Below, one piece after another: positions 15,347 to 26,000 of a stretch of DNA of 64,000 nucleotides. This DNA is from an uncultured Chloroflexota bacterium (GTDB lineage: Bacteria; Chloroflexota; UBA11872; VXNJ01), in assembly GCA_913043205.1 (NCBI GenBank), contig CAJWLF010000010.1, positions 23,865-87,864 on the forward strand, in the 5' to 3' direction. Every line of letters starts with the position of its first letter. Position 1 is the first letter of the stretch. The notes beneath the pieces were generated by a model, which had not been told where the DNA came from, ran no database searches, and saw only the letters and a list, made by a program, of their open reading frames with translations. Both the position numbers and the translations under genes were made by a program.

Positions 15347-17995
15347 ATGAGAATACTTAATCGCATTTGGCCAATATTATCTATTCCCTCAGTGCTTATA
15401 GGAGCTTGGTGGAATTTCTTAACAGCGCCGGGCTGGCTACATCAGCTAGACATCGACTACCCACCATATCTCGACGACTTACTTGGCGATTTTTTCCCAC
15501 TTTTGGCTGCCGATGGAGTTTTCGCCATTCGTCATCTACCGTTGGCTCCGCCTATGACAGTAGCTTTTGCACTATCTAGGTTAATCGATGGTGATTCGAC
15601 GTCGGCCATACGCTTTATGCTAATGGGCGAAGCCATGCTCGCTGCAACCACTATGACTATCACGGTATTGATGGTTGTAGGAAACGGATATAAATCACGC
15701 CTACCAATCTATTTCGCAGCTATCATTGCTGGATTATTCTACAGTCTCAATCCTTGGTTCATAGCCCGTGCTGAACATGTAGGCTTGCTACTCGGATACT
15801 CTCTGGCACCAATATTGATGACCCTACTGACTATGTGGTACCGGACAAATCAAATCCGATTTGCGATAGCTACCGGTGCAGTCTTAGCAGTCATGGCTAC
15901 CAGTGTTCATTACATGGTAGCTGGCTGGTTCATAATTAGCTTCATCGCAATTATCCATGTGTTAACACACAGAAATACTACTACCTTAAGACGCGTCTCA
16001 ATCGCTTATACCGCAGGATTGGCAACCATGTCTATCCTGCTAGCTTACATAATCGTGCCAGGGATGGCGTCCATATTGCACCTAAATACTCTTCCCTCAG
16101 AATTGGCTGCACCGCAAAACTCGTTTGTAACGACTGCAAATCATTATTTGGCACTAGATGCGATTACTTTGGCCAGCAATGCCAACTGGTCTCATCATAT
16201 GCGCCCTCCGGGTATAGAAGGATGGGCATGGACTGCAATAAGCCTATTGCCTTTAGGTGCATTATTGTTTGGTATTTTGAAACTCAGAAACACCCGCTTC
16301 ATAGGCCTCAGTTTGCTTTCCATCGCTCTGGCCACTGCACTTTTAATACAAATGGGCGGATCAGATCTATCGGGCAGACCATTATTTTGGATAACGGATC
16401 ACGTTCCAGGAGGACGACTACTTAGAGAACCAGACAAATTTACAGGCCTAATCGGCTTGGCTTGGTCTTGGGGAATTGGGACTTGCTTAATCTCTATATG
16501 GACAATTGCTACCAAGCCTACTCATCGCAACAATGTAAGAAGACTATCTGTTAGCACGATATTCATACTAGTGCTTGCAAACATTTCTTACACACCCATA
16601 AATAACTTCTTATGGAACGGAGATAACAATGGGCAAAGCTGGCTACCAACCGAATTTCCAAGTGGATATGAATTAGCCTTGAATCACACCAGATCTTCTG
16701 GGACAACTGATAAGGTGGGGGTCTTTGAAGTGGCCGACCGTCAAGTTGATTGGGACGCCAGCAGGACTTTAAAGCACCCTCTGGCCAGAGGCACCGGTGC
16801 GACCAATTTAATTACTCAACGTAATAGCAATGGCCATCGCATACTATCAGCGATCGGACTGGCAGAAGTCTCTCAGTTAAGACCGTTGCTTCATAATCTA
16901 GGAGCAACTAAGTTAGTGGTAGCCAGTGACACAGCGGCCGGGAAAGAGATCAAATCTAAGATAGGGTCCGTCTCTTCGTTGGAAATAGAAACCGATGTAG
17001 CTAGTGTCTACAGCATCAATAATGTAAAAAAACAACCGGTGAAAGCATTTTCTCAATGGATCGCTGTAACAGGTCTAACGGAAGGACAAGCAGATAGTGC
17101 ATCGGTACTGCTGGATGGACCAGACCGACCATGCATTCAAGAACTCGATATTGTCCCTTCCATAACCAAACACATCCACCCATACGAACTTACATGTAAC
17201 AAGGATGTCGTAATTCAACCAGTTTCCAATACCGCAGCAAAGCTAGCAGGATGGGAGCAGAGTGGCGGCGACATATCGGGGTACAGCAGATGGATTGACA
17301 CGTTAGAGCGAGAAAATTTGTCTTTATTTGAATTCGACTATGGTGTCGGTATGACCTGGACCAAACATTCATCTCGTAATCCGCTTACATTGAATCTAGC
17401 TGTAAAAGAATCCGGAACCATATTCATTCGAGCATTAGTGGGAAAAGGATCCTCTCCACTGCTGATAACACTAAATAATACTCCCGTTTATTCAGGCGAC
17501 AGAATCAATTCCAGACCAGTGTTGAAGTGGATCGAGTTAGGACCGGCAGCAACTCACAACAAGCTTTTGATCGAAACAGCAACAGCAGACGATATAGCCG
17601 CGATCAACGCTATAGGGTTTCTGCCCAAACCACACAATCAACCCCGCCAACAAGATACTATTTTCAAACCTCCTACCGTCAGCATGGAAGAACAGTCAGT
17701 CACATCTGATCGCATAACAGTTACAAATGCAAAAGGCCCTTTCATACTAGAAGTAGACAGACCGTACCACAGGCTTTGGCAAGCCAAATATCCTGGAGGG
17801 ACAGCCAATCCAATACCTATGACTTATGGCAAAACAGGGTACGTAATTCCCGCAATAGGCGACTATCAGATAACGACGATATTCAGACCTCAACAACCAT
17901 TCTTTGCTGGCGTCATCATTACAATCATTGGGTCGATAGTGACACTCTTATACCTGACATTAGCTATGATCAATGGCGACAAACAGCGACATTGA
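15347..17995 (+). CDS. Large GT-C-like membrane protein with C-terminal extracytoplasmic domain
   Basis: An 882-residue protein. Segment 7-25 is the first membrane helix, followed by an acidic outside loop (LDIDYPPYLDDLLGDFFP, 34-51), then roughly ten helices to about residue 415. A long soluble part (about 430-845) ends in a YfhO/AftD-like tail (Y-x-RLWQAKYPGG, PAIGDYQITTIFRPQ) and a last membrane helix. This architecture is that of GT-C glycosyltransferases and YfhO-type proteins that use polyprenyl-phosphate sugars outside the membrane. It lies downstream of the carbamoyltransferase with 164 bases between them. No Shine-Dalgarno is obvious at the ATG. Substrates are unknown. Confidence 0.65.
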   Translation: MRILNRIWPILSIPSVLIGAWWNFLTAPGWLHQLDIDYPPYLDDLLGDFFPLLAADGVFAIRHLPLAPPMTVAFALSRLIDGDSTSAIRFMLMGEAMLAATTMTITVLMVVGNGYKSRLPIYFAAIIAGLFYSLNPWFIARAEHVGLLLGYSLAPILMTLLTMWYRTNQIRFAIATGAVLAVMATSVHYMVAGWFIISFIAIIHVLTHRNTTTLRRVSIAYTAGLATMSILLAYIIVPGMASILHLNTLPSELAAPQNSFVTTANHYLALDAITLASNANWSHHMRPPGIEGWAWTAISLLPLGALLFGILKLRNTRFIGLSLLSIALATALLIQMGGSDLSGRPLFWITDHVPGGRLLREPDKFTGLIGLAWSWGIGTCLISIWTIATKPTHRNNVRRLSVSTIFILVLANISYTPINNFLWNGDNNGQSWLPTEFPSGYELALNHTRSSGTTDKVGVFEVADRQVDWDASRTLKHPLARGTGATNLITQRNSNGHRILSAIGLAEVSQLRPLLHNLGATKLVVASDTAAGKEIKSKIGSVSSLEIETDVASVYSINNVKKQPVKAFSQWIAVTGLTEGQADSASVLLDGPDRPCIQELDIVPSITKHIHPYELTCNKDVVIQPVSNTAAKLAGWEQSGGDISGYSRWIDTLERENLSLFEFDYGVGMTWTKHSSRNPLTLNLAVKESGTIFIRALVGKGSSPLLITLNNTPVYSGDRINSRPVLKWIELGPAATHNKLLIETATADDIAAINAIGFLPKPHNQPRQQDTIFKPPTVSMEEQSVTSDRITVTNAKGPFILEVDRPYHRLWQAKYPGGTANPIPMTYGKTGYVIPAIGDYQITTIFRPQQPFFAGVIITIIGSIVTLLYLTLAMINGDKQRH

Positions 17996-18144
17996 TGAAC
18001 TGCCTTACAACACAACAAGGACCTTTAAATACCTTGGATTAAGTCAATCATCTTCGGCACAGTCGCACAAACTCAAGTGTTGCCAGTTGCCAAGAAAAAG
18101 CTAGCGAAGCAGCCACATCAAAAGACCTAAGATCAGTCGTAGCG

Positions 18145-18891
18145 TCAATGATCATCTCGAAGTAATCTGGCTCGGGCCACAGAAACTATCGAGGTGCCCC
18201 ACGGAATGTCCATCCTATTGACCAACATCTTTTCTGTCGCGAATACTGCATAGAGAAATGGGTTCAACCAACCTGGAGTAAGTCTATTCTCAGATCTAGG
18301 ACGGATACCTGTTTTGTTTAAAATCTTCCTGGCCAACAATATAGGAATGCTTAAAATCATGTTTATACAAGTACATCGAATAGGATCATGGCCAGATGCC
18401 TGCAATAATCGCTTCAGTTGAGCAGGTGAATATCGTCTGAAGTGGCCGGAGACATCATCTTGCCAACCCCACAAAACATCATATGCAGGAACAGTTACTA
18501 ATAATGTTCCCCCCGGCATCAACACCCTGTGTATTTCCTCAAGAGCTGATACATCATCCTGAAGATGCTCAAGCACATCTAACACTACCACTGCAGCAAA
18601 ACTATCAGAGTTAAATGGCAGGCTATCAGCACTCCCCATCATGGGCAGATAGCCCTCGTCTGCACATACTTTCATTGAATCAAAATCAGAATCCAATGCC
18701 ACTATCGTTCGTCCAAACTTGGCAATAAACGCCCGGTTTGTCGCAGGCCCAGAGCCTAGATCCAATATAGGGCCTCGGGGAGCATCTTGTATGTGCTGGC
18801 GGGCAATTTTGTATAAAATCTCACGGCGTGCACGATACCACCAATGCCTATCGCGTATAGAATGCAATTCATTTAATAAGCCGGGCTGCAA
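18145..18891 (-). CDS. Class I SAM-dependent methyltransferase (Methyltransf_11 type)
   Basis: A protein of 248 residues from a TTG. The N-terminus (HWWYRARREI, 16-25) is a common signature of a bacterial methyltransferase subgroup found in glycan clusters. SAM site ILDLGSGPATN at 42-52, IVALDSDFDSM, DSFAAVVVLDVLEHL and VLMPGGTLLVTVPAY follow. GGAG lies nine bases before this TTG and six before a CTG directly preceding it, so either codon could initiate. It is a single gene on the minus strand, facing away from the GT2 gene at 18991. The acceptor is unknown. Confidence 0.8.
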   Translation of the reverse strand: MQPGLLNELHSIRDRHWWYRARREILYKIARQHIQDAPRGPILDLGSGPATNRAFIAKFGRTIVALDSDFDSMKVCADEGYLPMMGSADSLPFNSDSFAAVVVLDVLEHLQDDVSALEEIHRVLMPGGTLLVTVPAYDVLWGWQDDVSGHFRRYSPAQLKRLLQASGHDPIRCTCINMILSIPILLARKILNKTGIRPRSENRLTPGWLNPFLYAVFATEKMLVNRMDIPWGTSIVSVARARLLRDDH

Positions 18892-18990
18892 CAGAATGTT
18901 CTCCGGTATGTTGTTTAAATCATGAGCTAGCAGGTTACCCTAGACCTGCGATAATTGCTCATCCATAAGTTCTATTAGAGGATTTCAACA

Positions 18991-19959
18991 ATGAACAACA
19001 CCTCGCCAGAGTTGTCTATAGTCATCCCAATATATAACGAAGCTGGGACGATAGAGTCGCTGGCTAACGAACTGAACACTGCGTTAGCGGATTTACGATT
19101 CGAATTAATTTTTGTCGATGATGGATCTAAAGATGAATCGTCGAATTTACTAAAGCAGTTGGCGGACAAATCACAGCACGTAACTGTGATTCAGCTCGCC
19201 AATAATTTCGGTCAATCTACAGCTCTGGCAGCTGGATTTAGAGAGGCGTCAGCTCCTCTCATCGCTACGATAGACGGCGATGGCCAAAATGACCCTCGAG
19301 ATTTACCGAAATTAATCGCTAAACTCGGGGATAAGTACGACGTGGTAAGTGGATGGCGACAAGCTCGTACAGGATCGCTTGTTACACGTCGCATTCCGTC
19401 CTTAATCGCCAACTGGTTGATAGACCGAGTAATGGGTGGACAAGTGCACGACAACGGATGTGGGCTCAAGCTATACCGAAAACCCATTATTGACCGTATA
19501 AAACTGCACGGAGAAGGGCACCGATTAATCTTAGTTCAAGCAGCTCTTATGGGTGCGCGCATCGGAGAAGTTGCAGTGTCAGACAGAATAAGGACTTATG
19601 GAAAATCAAATTATGGGATTTCACGGATATATAAAGTACTGCTAGACCTTTTAGCTTTAAAGTTCCTCAGCGCCTACGGATATAAACCCATACGTATCTT
19701 CGGAGGGATTGGATCCTTAATGCTGCTGTCTTCAGTCGGATTGGCAATAGGACTTCTAGTATGGCGATTTTCAGGAGGAGGTTACATCGTACAAACCCCA
19801 TTGGCCCCATTAGCAGGGTTCTTGTTTATCTCAGGTCTGTTGCTAGTCCTTCTCGGACTGTTGGCCGAACTTATAGTCCGTGTTTACCAGGAAGTGCTAG
19901 ACAGACCTGATTACATAATCCAACGCCGAATACCTCCACGAAAAGACATCAACAAGTAG
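18991..19959 (+). CDS. GT2 glycosyltransferase, DPM1/GtrB-like, with C-terminal membrane helices
   Basis: A protein of 322 residues. The GT2 nucleotide-sugar domain has IVIPIYNEAGT (10-20), FVDDGSKDES (41-50) and the catalytic DGDGQNDP (95-102). Two strong hydrophobic segments follow (about 233-255 and 267-291). This is the layout of GtrB and bacterial dolichyl-phosphate-mannose-synthase-like enzymes, which load a sugar onto polyprenyl phosphate. It could make the donor for the neighbouring GT-C enzymes (inference). AGGATTTCAACA precedes the ATG. Its last 49 bases overlap the 3' end of the convergent AftD-like gene. Confidence 0.88.
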   Translation: MNNTSPELSIVIPIYNEAGTIESLANELNTALADLRFELIFVDDGSKDESSNLLKQLADKSQHVTVIQLANNFGQSTALAAGFREASAPLIATIDGDGQNDPRDLPKLIAKLGDKYDVVSGWRQARTGSLVTRRIPSLIANWLIDRVMGGQVHDNGCGLKLYRKPIIDRIKLHGEGHRLILVQAALMGARIGEVAVSDRIRTYGKSNYGISRIYKVLLDLLALKFLSAYGYKPIRIFGGIGSLMLLSSVGLAIGLLVWRFSGGGYIVQTPLAPLAGFLFISGLLLVLLGLLAELIVRVYQEVLDRPDYIIQRRIPPRKDINK

Positions 19960-22900
19960 CACAACCCACTTCCCACCACTGTTACAGCAGACACTATGAT
20001 CGCAATTCTGTGCCACCCGGACAACCCATATTCCACAACAGCAACGTCCCCCGACAACGTATCCATTAAGTAAGCCGAGGAATAATCATCAGCGATATCG
20101 GGCTGAGTTATTGCCCCTTTTGAGATCTTTAAACCCCATCTGCCGTGATGACTTTCATTAAAAATAAGAGCCGCAGGACTGGCTGATTGTATTTCCATGC
20201 GATATCGAGAAGGACTTCTTTGTATTAGCTTTACTTCCCCGGAAGAATGGATCGTGCTTAGCTGTCCGAGACCAAAAGCTAAATAGTAGTCCTCAGTGTA
20301 TTGCTGACTAACACTAACCTTGGACATAGGAGACAGCAATACCGTCCCCGTATACTGCCCTGCCACCTCATCATTAGCCGCCAGAACTATGGGCGAGTCG
20401 TCAATTTGCAGATAAAGCACTCTAGGTAAGCCTTGAGGCCAATACTTAGATGCCGTTGGGCCAACGTTTACAATCAATGGATATTCACCAAGTACCGGCG
20501 CAGGAACTTCCCAACTATAGGCGGTAGTAAATAATTGCGGATCCTGAAGAACGGCAAAGGCCACGTCTTCTCCCTCTATATGATCAGAGGCAAATGGGGT
20601 ATAGAAAGACAGCGTATTTGAACCGGGTTCCAGGCGCATCCCATCTACCGACACTGCGGTGACCACATCAGCTTTTGCCTCAGCATGATGTACATATTGC
20701 CCATTGACAAAATAGTAAAAAGTGCGATCTCTACTAGGACTGAACACCATTGATTCAATATTGACCAAATTAAAATTGGGCGAGTTATTTAGGATCACAT
20801 AATGCTCACCTTGATTCTTAGCCAACCACCTCCATTGCCCAGACCCGGGAAGAGACGTGAGCTTCCCCCAATGCTTTGGATCACCGTCTTTCAGTTCGAT
20901 ATCAGTAGGTGGAGGACGGCGCTCCATTGCAGCAGGCAGTACAGAGTCAGCAACAAAGACATCCGGGGACCCTTCTACATCATCAGATATTGTCCGTACA
21001 ACCAATCCATCAACTTTGTCTTTTAACAGTGGCAATCCCTTCAGCCAGGGATTCCCGAGAAGATGCATAACATCGCGAGAAGTCAAAGACTGCATCACAG
21101 CCACTCCATCACTAATCCAAAATTGAGGATAATGTTCCGGAACTTCCCACAAGTCCCATTCCCCAAAACTCGCTGCTAATTTTATCTGAGGAATTTCGTC
21201 TAACAACTGGGATACAGATACTGGTGAATCATCAACTCTATATCCAGGGCCTTGATAGAAATCATAGCGCACATCTTTCTCGTGCAATATGTATCGCACA
21301 CCCAATCTTTGGAGCGTAGGAACCACATCCCCTACAGCCCGATCTAACAGTGCTTTATCCAGCTCTTCTATCAATTTCTCTGAACTATTGGGTGCTCCCT
21401 GACCTATCTTTACGTAGTCAGAAGACCTCTTGTACACAATTGGCTTACTCGTAAGCCATTGCATATAAGAACCAAATCCGGAATACCCCCAGTCATTCAA
21501 CCATGGTGAATCACCAGGGATTGCCAAAACACGAAACCATTCAGGCTGGCTATTCATCCACTCAGCTGCATCTAAAACGTACCTTGGCGGAGACGCGAAA
21601 TTCGGATTGAGAAATTCTCGTTCCTGGTCATTGGCAAAGAACAATCCCAGCGAAAACGGATAGGAATAAATCGGCCCAATTGCACACATAATCCCAAATA
21701 TCCCTATTGCTGAGATAGTTGCCGCCTTATGTCTAATTCGACCAGGCCCTAACCTCACAATTTTCACCATCAACTTCTGGATCCAAAACATGCACATGCC
21801 AAGTAGCAGTGAATAACCAATAACCGTTAACAATGTGAATTTGAACCAAGGGCTTCGTACTATCCATAAAAACGGAATGTTTTCAACCGCCCATTTGTAT
21901 ACTTCTCCAAACGGCGAATTGAGTCCTGCTCCAAGGGTGATGCCCAATACAGCCAACATAGCAAAATAGCCTTTGAAAACACCTCGTCCAATTACTGCCC
22001 CAAGCAAAACCAATATGACAAGTGCCCAGCCTAGTGTCATGATGATAGGATTACCCAAGAAATCCTGAGAATAGGTCTGGTATGGGTCAACCAATCCCTG
22101 ATACCAAGTCCAATCCGAAAGTAGCCGCACATTGTTCTCTATTGATGTATATAGACTCTGTCCTTCCAAGAAGGCGCGCGAGCTGTATACTCTCTCGTCA
22201 ACAGATAAATCACTCGCCGTATCGGTCACTCCCAAGAAGCCAGGCACTATCCAAATCGCACTGGCAAGCAGCCAGATTCCCAAAGCGCCAGCTCCCGCAA
22301 ACCCTATCCGAAACGCTTTGCCCCAGTTTCTTGATATGAGAGAGCCAGAAAATACCCACATAAAAAGCAAAGGTATTGGAGTCATTGCTGCAAGCATTTC
22401 GCTTGGATTGTTTCCTATGGGCCAAGAAAGCATTGCAATCGGGCCAGTCAACAGTATTCCCCACCAATAGCCCGAATCATTTTTCAGCACCCGTATCCAT
22501 AAAGCCAAAGCCAAAGGAATCGATACTACAGCGGCAATCATCGGCTCTTTGTAGCCCAACCAGTTGGATATGAGCCACAAATTAAACATATGAAACATCA
22601 CAGGCGCGAGCAAGACAGCCCGCCCTGATCCACGGGGCAAAACATTTCTCGACAATATATACATAGCGTACCCAGACAACATGAACCAAAATATGAATTG
22701 GGTCAGTTGGGCCAAAGCTGCGTCAATACCAATCGCCTGTAATGCCGCTGCAATGAATAAAGTCGGCAGACGTCCAGAATCAAGAATCATTGGAGCCCCA
22801 GTACCAATTTCCGTTGCCCAGACTTGTGTAAATTGAGCCAATTCAGACCAATCAGGAGGGACCATAAGATCGACACTAGAAAAGAATCCGTCTGCCCGTC

Positions 22901-23045
22901 TCCACGTCAATGGTGATAACCCCATCACAGCAACCATAATTAGGTCGACAAGAGTTGCTTTCAAACTCCGACGGTGTCCAGCCATACCCTCAGACAAACA
23001 GCCTTTAACAGCCATCTTGCTAACGCCTGAACAAGCTGATGGCAC
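19911..23045 (-). CDS. AftD/DUF3367-like GT-C glycosyltransferase, paralogue 3 of 3
   Basis: A protein of 1044 residues from a GTG; ATGs at 23015 and 22985 are alternative starts, the latter giving MAGHRRSLKATLVDLIM. About ten to twelve helices reach to residue 480 or so, with shared paralogue motifs DWTWYQGLVDPYQTYSQ and FLWIVRSPWFKFTLLTV. A long extracytoplasmic beta-rich region follows, with the end motif LIFNESHHGRW and one terminal helix. The family includes mycobacterial AftD, an arabinofuranosyltransferase, but sugar specificity cannot be inferred here. It is the last gene of a four-gene minus-strand operon and overlaps the previous gene by 26 bases. Compared with the sister proteins its tail is more divergent (GLKISKG where the others have WxAxxxG). 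Confidence 0.75.
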   Translation of the reverse strand: MPSACSGVSKMAVKGCLSEGMAGHRRSLKATLVDLIMVAVMGLSPLTWRRADGFFSSVDLMVPPDWSELAQFTQVWATEIGTGAPMILDSGRLPTLFIAAALQAIGIDAALAQLTQFIFWFMLSGYAMYILSRNVLPRGSGRAVLLAPVMFHMFNLWLISNWLGYKEPMIAAVVSIPLALALWIRVLKNDSGYWWGILLTGPIAMLSWPIGNNPSEMLAAMTPIPLLFMWVFSGSLISRNWGKAFRIGFAGAGALGIWLLASAIWIVPGFLGVTDTASDLSVDERVYSSRAFLEGQSLYTSIENNVRLLSDWTWYQGLVDPYQTYSQDFLGNPIIMTLGWALVILVLLGAVIGRGVFKGYFAMLAVLGITLGAGLNSPFGEVYKWAVENIPFLWIVRSPWFKFTLLTVIGYSLLLGMCMFWIQKLMVKIVRLGPGRIRHKAATISAIGIFGIMCAIGPIYSYPFSLGLFFANDQEREFLNPNFASPPRYVLDAAEWMNSQPEWFRVLAIPGDSPWLNDWGYSGFGSYMQWLTSKPIVYKRSSDYVKIGQGAPNSSEKLIEELDKALLDRAVGDVVPTLQRLGVRYILHEKDVRYDFYQGPGYRVDDSPVSVSQLLDEIPQIKLAASFGEWDLWEVPEHYPQFWISDGVAVMQSLTSRDVMHLLGNPWLKGLPLLKDKVDGLVVRTISDDVEGSPDVFVADSVLPAAMERRPPPTDIELKDGDPKHWGKLTSLPGSGQWRWLAKNQGEHYVILNNSPNFNLVNIESMVFSPSRDRTFYYFVNGQYVHHAEAKADVVTAVSVDGMRLEPGSNTLSFYTPFASDHIEGEDVAFAVLQDPQLFTTAYSWEVPAPVLGEYPLIVNVGPTASKYWPQGLPRVLYLQIDDSPIVLAANDEVAGQYTGTVLLSPMSKVSVSQQYTEDYYLAFGLGQLSTIHSSGEVKLIQRSPSRYRMEIQSASPAALIFNESHHGRWGLKISKGAITQPDIADDYSSAYLMDTLSGDVAVVEYGLSGWHRIAIIVSAVTVVGSGLCYLLMSFRGGIRRWIM

Positions 23046-26000
23046 TCACAACTACACTGATCATCATTGTCGACAAAGTAATAATTGCGCCCCATAGGAA
23101 CAAACGTTGAGGATTGTAAACAATGTCTATTTCATAATTGCCAGATACAGGTAACAAATAAGCACTCGCGAATGAATTTGTACGTAAATGGGCTAATTTT
23201 CGTCCATCTATGCTGGCTTGCCAGCGTGGATCAAACGATTCGTTAAAAACCAAATAGTCACCCTCATCAGCATTAACTTCAACCTTGTAATTAGTCGGAC
23301 TTCGTGAAACCACAGCCACTGCATCAGTGTTATTGCCCGTTTCTATTTGCATATTTGAAGGAATAATTCTTAATACATAATGTTCAGACCAGTTTTGATC
23401 CACTATAAGCTCTTTGTTGCTCGGCGAGAGTTCAGTCACGGCCACAAAAGTAGCCCCCCCAACACCATCCGATTTAACAAGCATTATTGCCTTTCCATCA
23501 AGCTCAACATTCGGAAGGGTGTCACTAGAGGACTCCCCGTATCCCCTCAACTCGATCCTATACTGACCTGCTACCGGCACATTTACAGCAAACGGAAGTC
23601 GCAGACGGCCAACTCGCAAACTATCCGGTTTCACGCCAATGGACAGATTTCTACCCTCTATCTGACTTCCAGCAAACGGGCTGTATATCCGTAAGGTATT
23701 GCCTCCAGGCTGTAAGACAACATTACTCAGCAGAATTTGTTCAGGGAGATCAGCTGCTACAGGCTCAATTATTGGCGGATCGTCATTAACGTATATATAG
23801 ACATCTCTGGGTTGACCGTGTGATCTAAGAGTCAACGATATGTTGGTAGTTGTTTCTACGTCCAAAGCATTGTTAATCGCGATAGTCGGCATTGATTGGT
23901 CTGTTACCCATTGCCACGGCCCATAACTATCTATCACCTCAGAAGAACCTAATCCGGAAGCTGACATCACAGTAACTGGGAAAGATTGTTCCGGGATAGT
24001 TAATGAATCCCGATTAGGCAATAATTCTGACATGTACATAAATGCTGCTCGCGATCGAACCGCAAGCTCGTTGCCAACCAATGACTTGATCGAAGATATC
24101 GCCTCTTGTGGGACAATCACTACCTGTGCTACATCTCCACCAACGAGATTGCCAAGAAGTTCTTGTTTCCCTGCCGTCAATCTCATTTCTTCAGACAAAA
24201 GCAACCATTGTGGAGCATCCGGTTCAGCTGGAACATTAACGTCCATCGAATGCCCGGCGAACTTAAGGGTTCCTGACGGAAATGCCGAACGATCCCGCGT
24301 TCGCAGCCAAACCTGATAATTTCCAGATGCCGGTATTTCCACCACTTGTCGGGATCCCAGTTTCGGAGAACGATATCTAAATTCTTCAGGAATTAAATCG
24401 AGCGACAACTGTAGTTCCCCTGCATCAAGAAAAACCACTTTTGTCTTACTAGAGTTTAAGAGTCTGTTTATTGTTACCGAATCTAATTGGCTACTAAACG
24501 CAAGATTTGGATTAGTTAAAAATTCAGTTCCAATGAGAGATACTATAGATTCTACCCCCCCCACAACCAAAGCTGGTTCTTTTGCCAAGAAGAAGTGAGG
24601 CAACATCTTTTCCGTGTTATAAAAATCCCAGGATCCAAAAGACCGTTCAAATTTAATGCCTTTTTGCTCCGCTATCCTTTCCCTTACCCAATCAGGGTGA
24701 TCTGAATCTCCGGCATACAGCCAATGACGCGTTCCAGTCGCGTGAAGCAAATATTTAACACCTAATAGCTGTAATAGCTCTGAAACTCTGTCGGTCTGCT
24801 TTTCGTACAAAGATTTATAAATGGCAGAGTTCAAAGCACCATTAGTTGGACTGACCAAGGAACCGTATACCGTAGCAAAAGGATAAACGACAGGGACAGA
24901 TCCCATTTGCGCCAACATTGGACTAAATCCCGTGAACCCTGACTCGTCCGACCACACCGTAGTGTCAGGCAATACAGCCACACGAAACCCGACCTCTTGC
25001 GAAGATAGCCAATTTACAGCTTGGGATTCCAATTCAGGCATAGTAAATCGGTGTTCCGGTAAAAATTTACGTTCTTCCGCAGACGTGTACATTGCTCCTG
25101 TGGACACAGGATAAGCATAGATAACGTTTGCCATGATTACCGTTACTGCCAGAATTGCTGATAAAAGTGATTTTGGACGATTATCACTAAAACGCTTCAC
25201 ACATTGAAGCAAATAAATCACACCTAGCCCCGATAAGAAACTGAAACCCACCACTGTTAGAAAGGTGAATTTGAACCAAGGGCTACGCACCACCCAGAAG
25301 AACGGAATATTAGTCGTCAACCATAAATAGACTTCCTTCATAGGTGGATGAACACCCATACTGAGGATCAAACCTATTAAACTAATAACACCAAAATAGA
25401 TTCGAATACGCGGGCCCTTAGCCAACAACCCAATGACCGATAACGCAGGTATAAACCAGGACAATGCCCCAAGAACAGAATTATCCCTATAAATCTGAGA
25501 ATACGGTCGGTAGGGTTCTTGCCAACCTTGGTACCAAGTCCAATCACCCTGAAAACGAAGTACATTTGCAAATGATGTGTTGGCCGATAAACCTGTCAAC
25601 CACGATGCTGCTAGATCACGGGCAGCGGTAATTTCCCCACTTGCCGTAGATCCTATCTGTCCTAAGAAAGGTATCAACCAAAAGGAACTAGCCAACAATG
25701 CTATTACAAACAGTGCACATGTCTTGACCAGAACACTCCCACTCTGGCGAAAAGACTTGTATTTTTCCGAGATAAGAATATATGTCAAACAAAAACACAG
25801 CAGTCCAATCCCTACCACAATAGCCATGGGTGGGTTGATTCCGATTGGAGCACCGATCAAAGCGATAACTACCATCCAAAATGCGCTGTACTGCAACTTA
25901 ATACGACCTTCATAAATGAAGAAAAGTAGGCCTATTGCAGCTGGAAATACAGTAAGAGAACCTATGACTGCCAGATTAAAGCTAATCCATACATGCTCAA

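Noticed and set aside
15060..15347. 95-codon minus-strand frame across the carbamoyltransferase end
   Set aside because: No ribosome binding site or family; overlaps the conserved carbamoyltransferase C-terminus.
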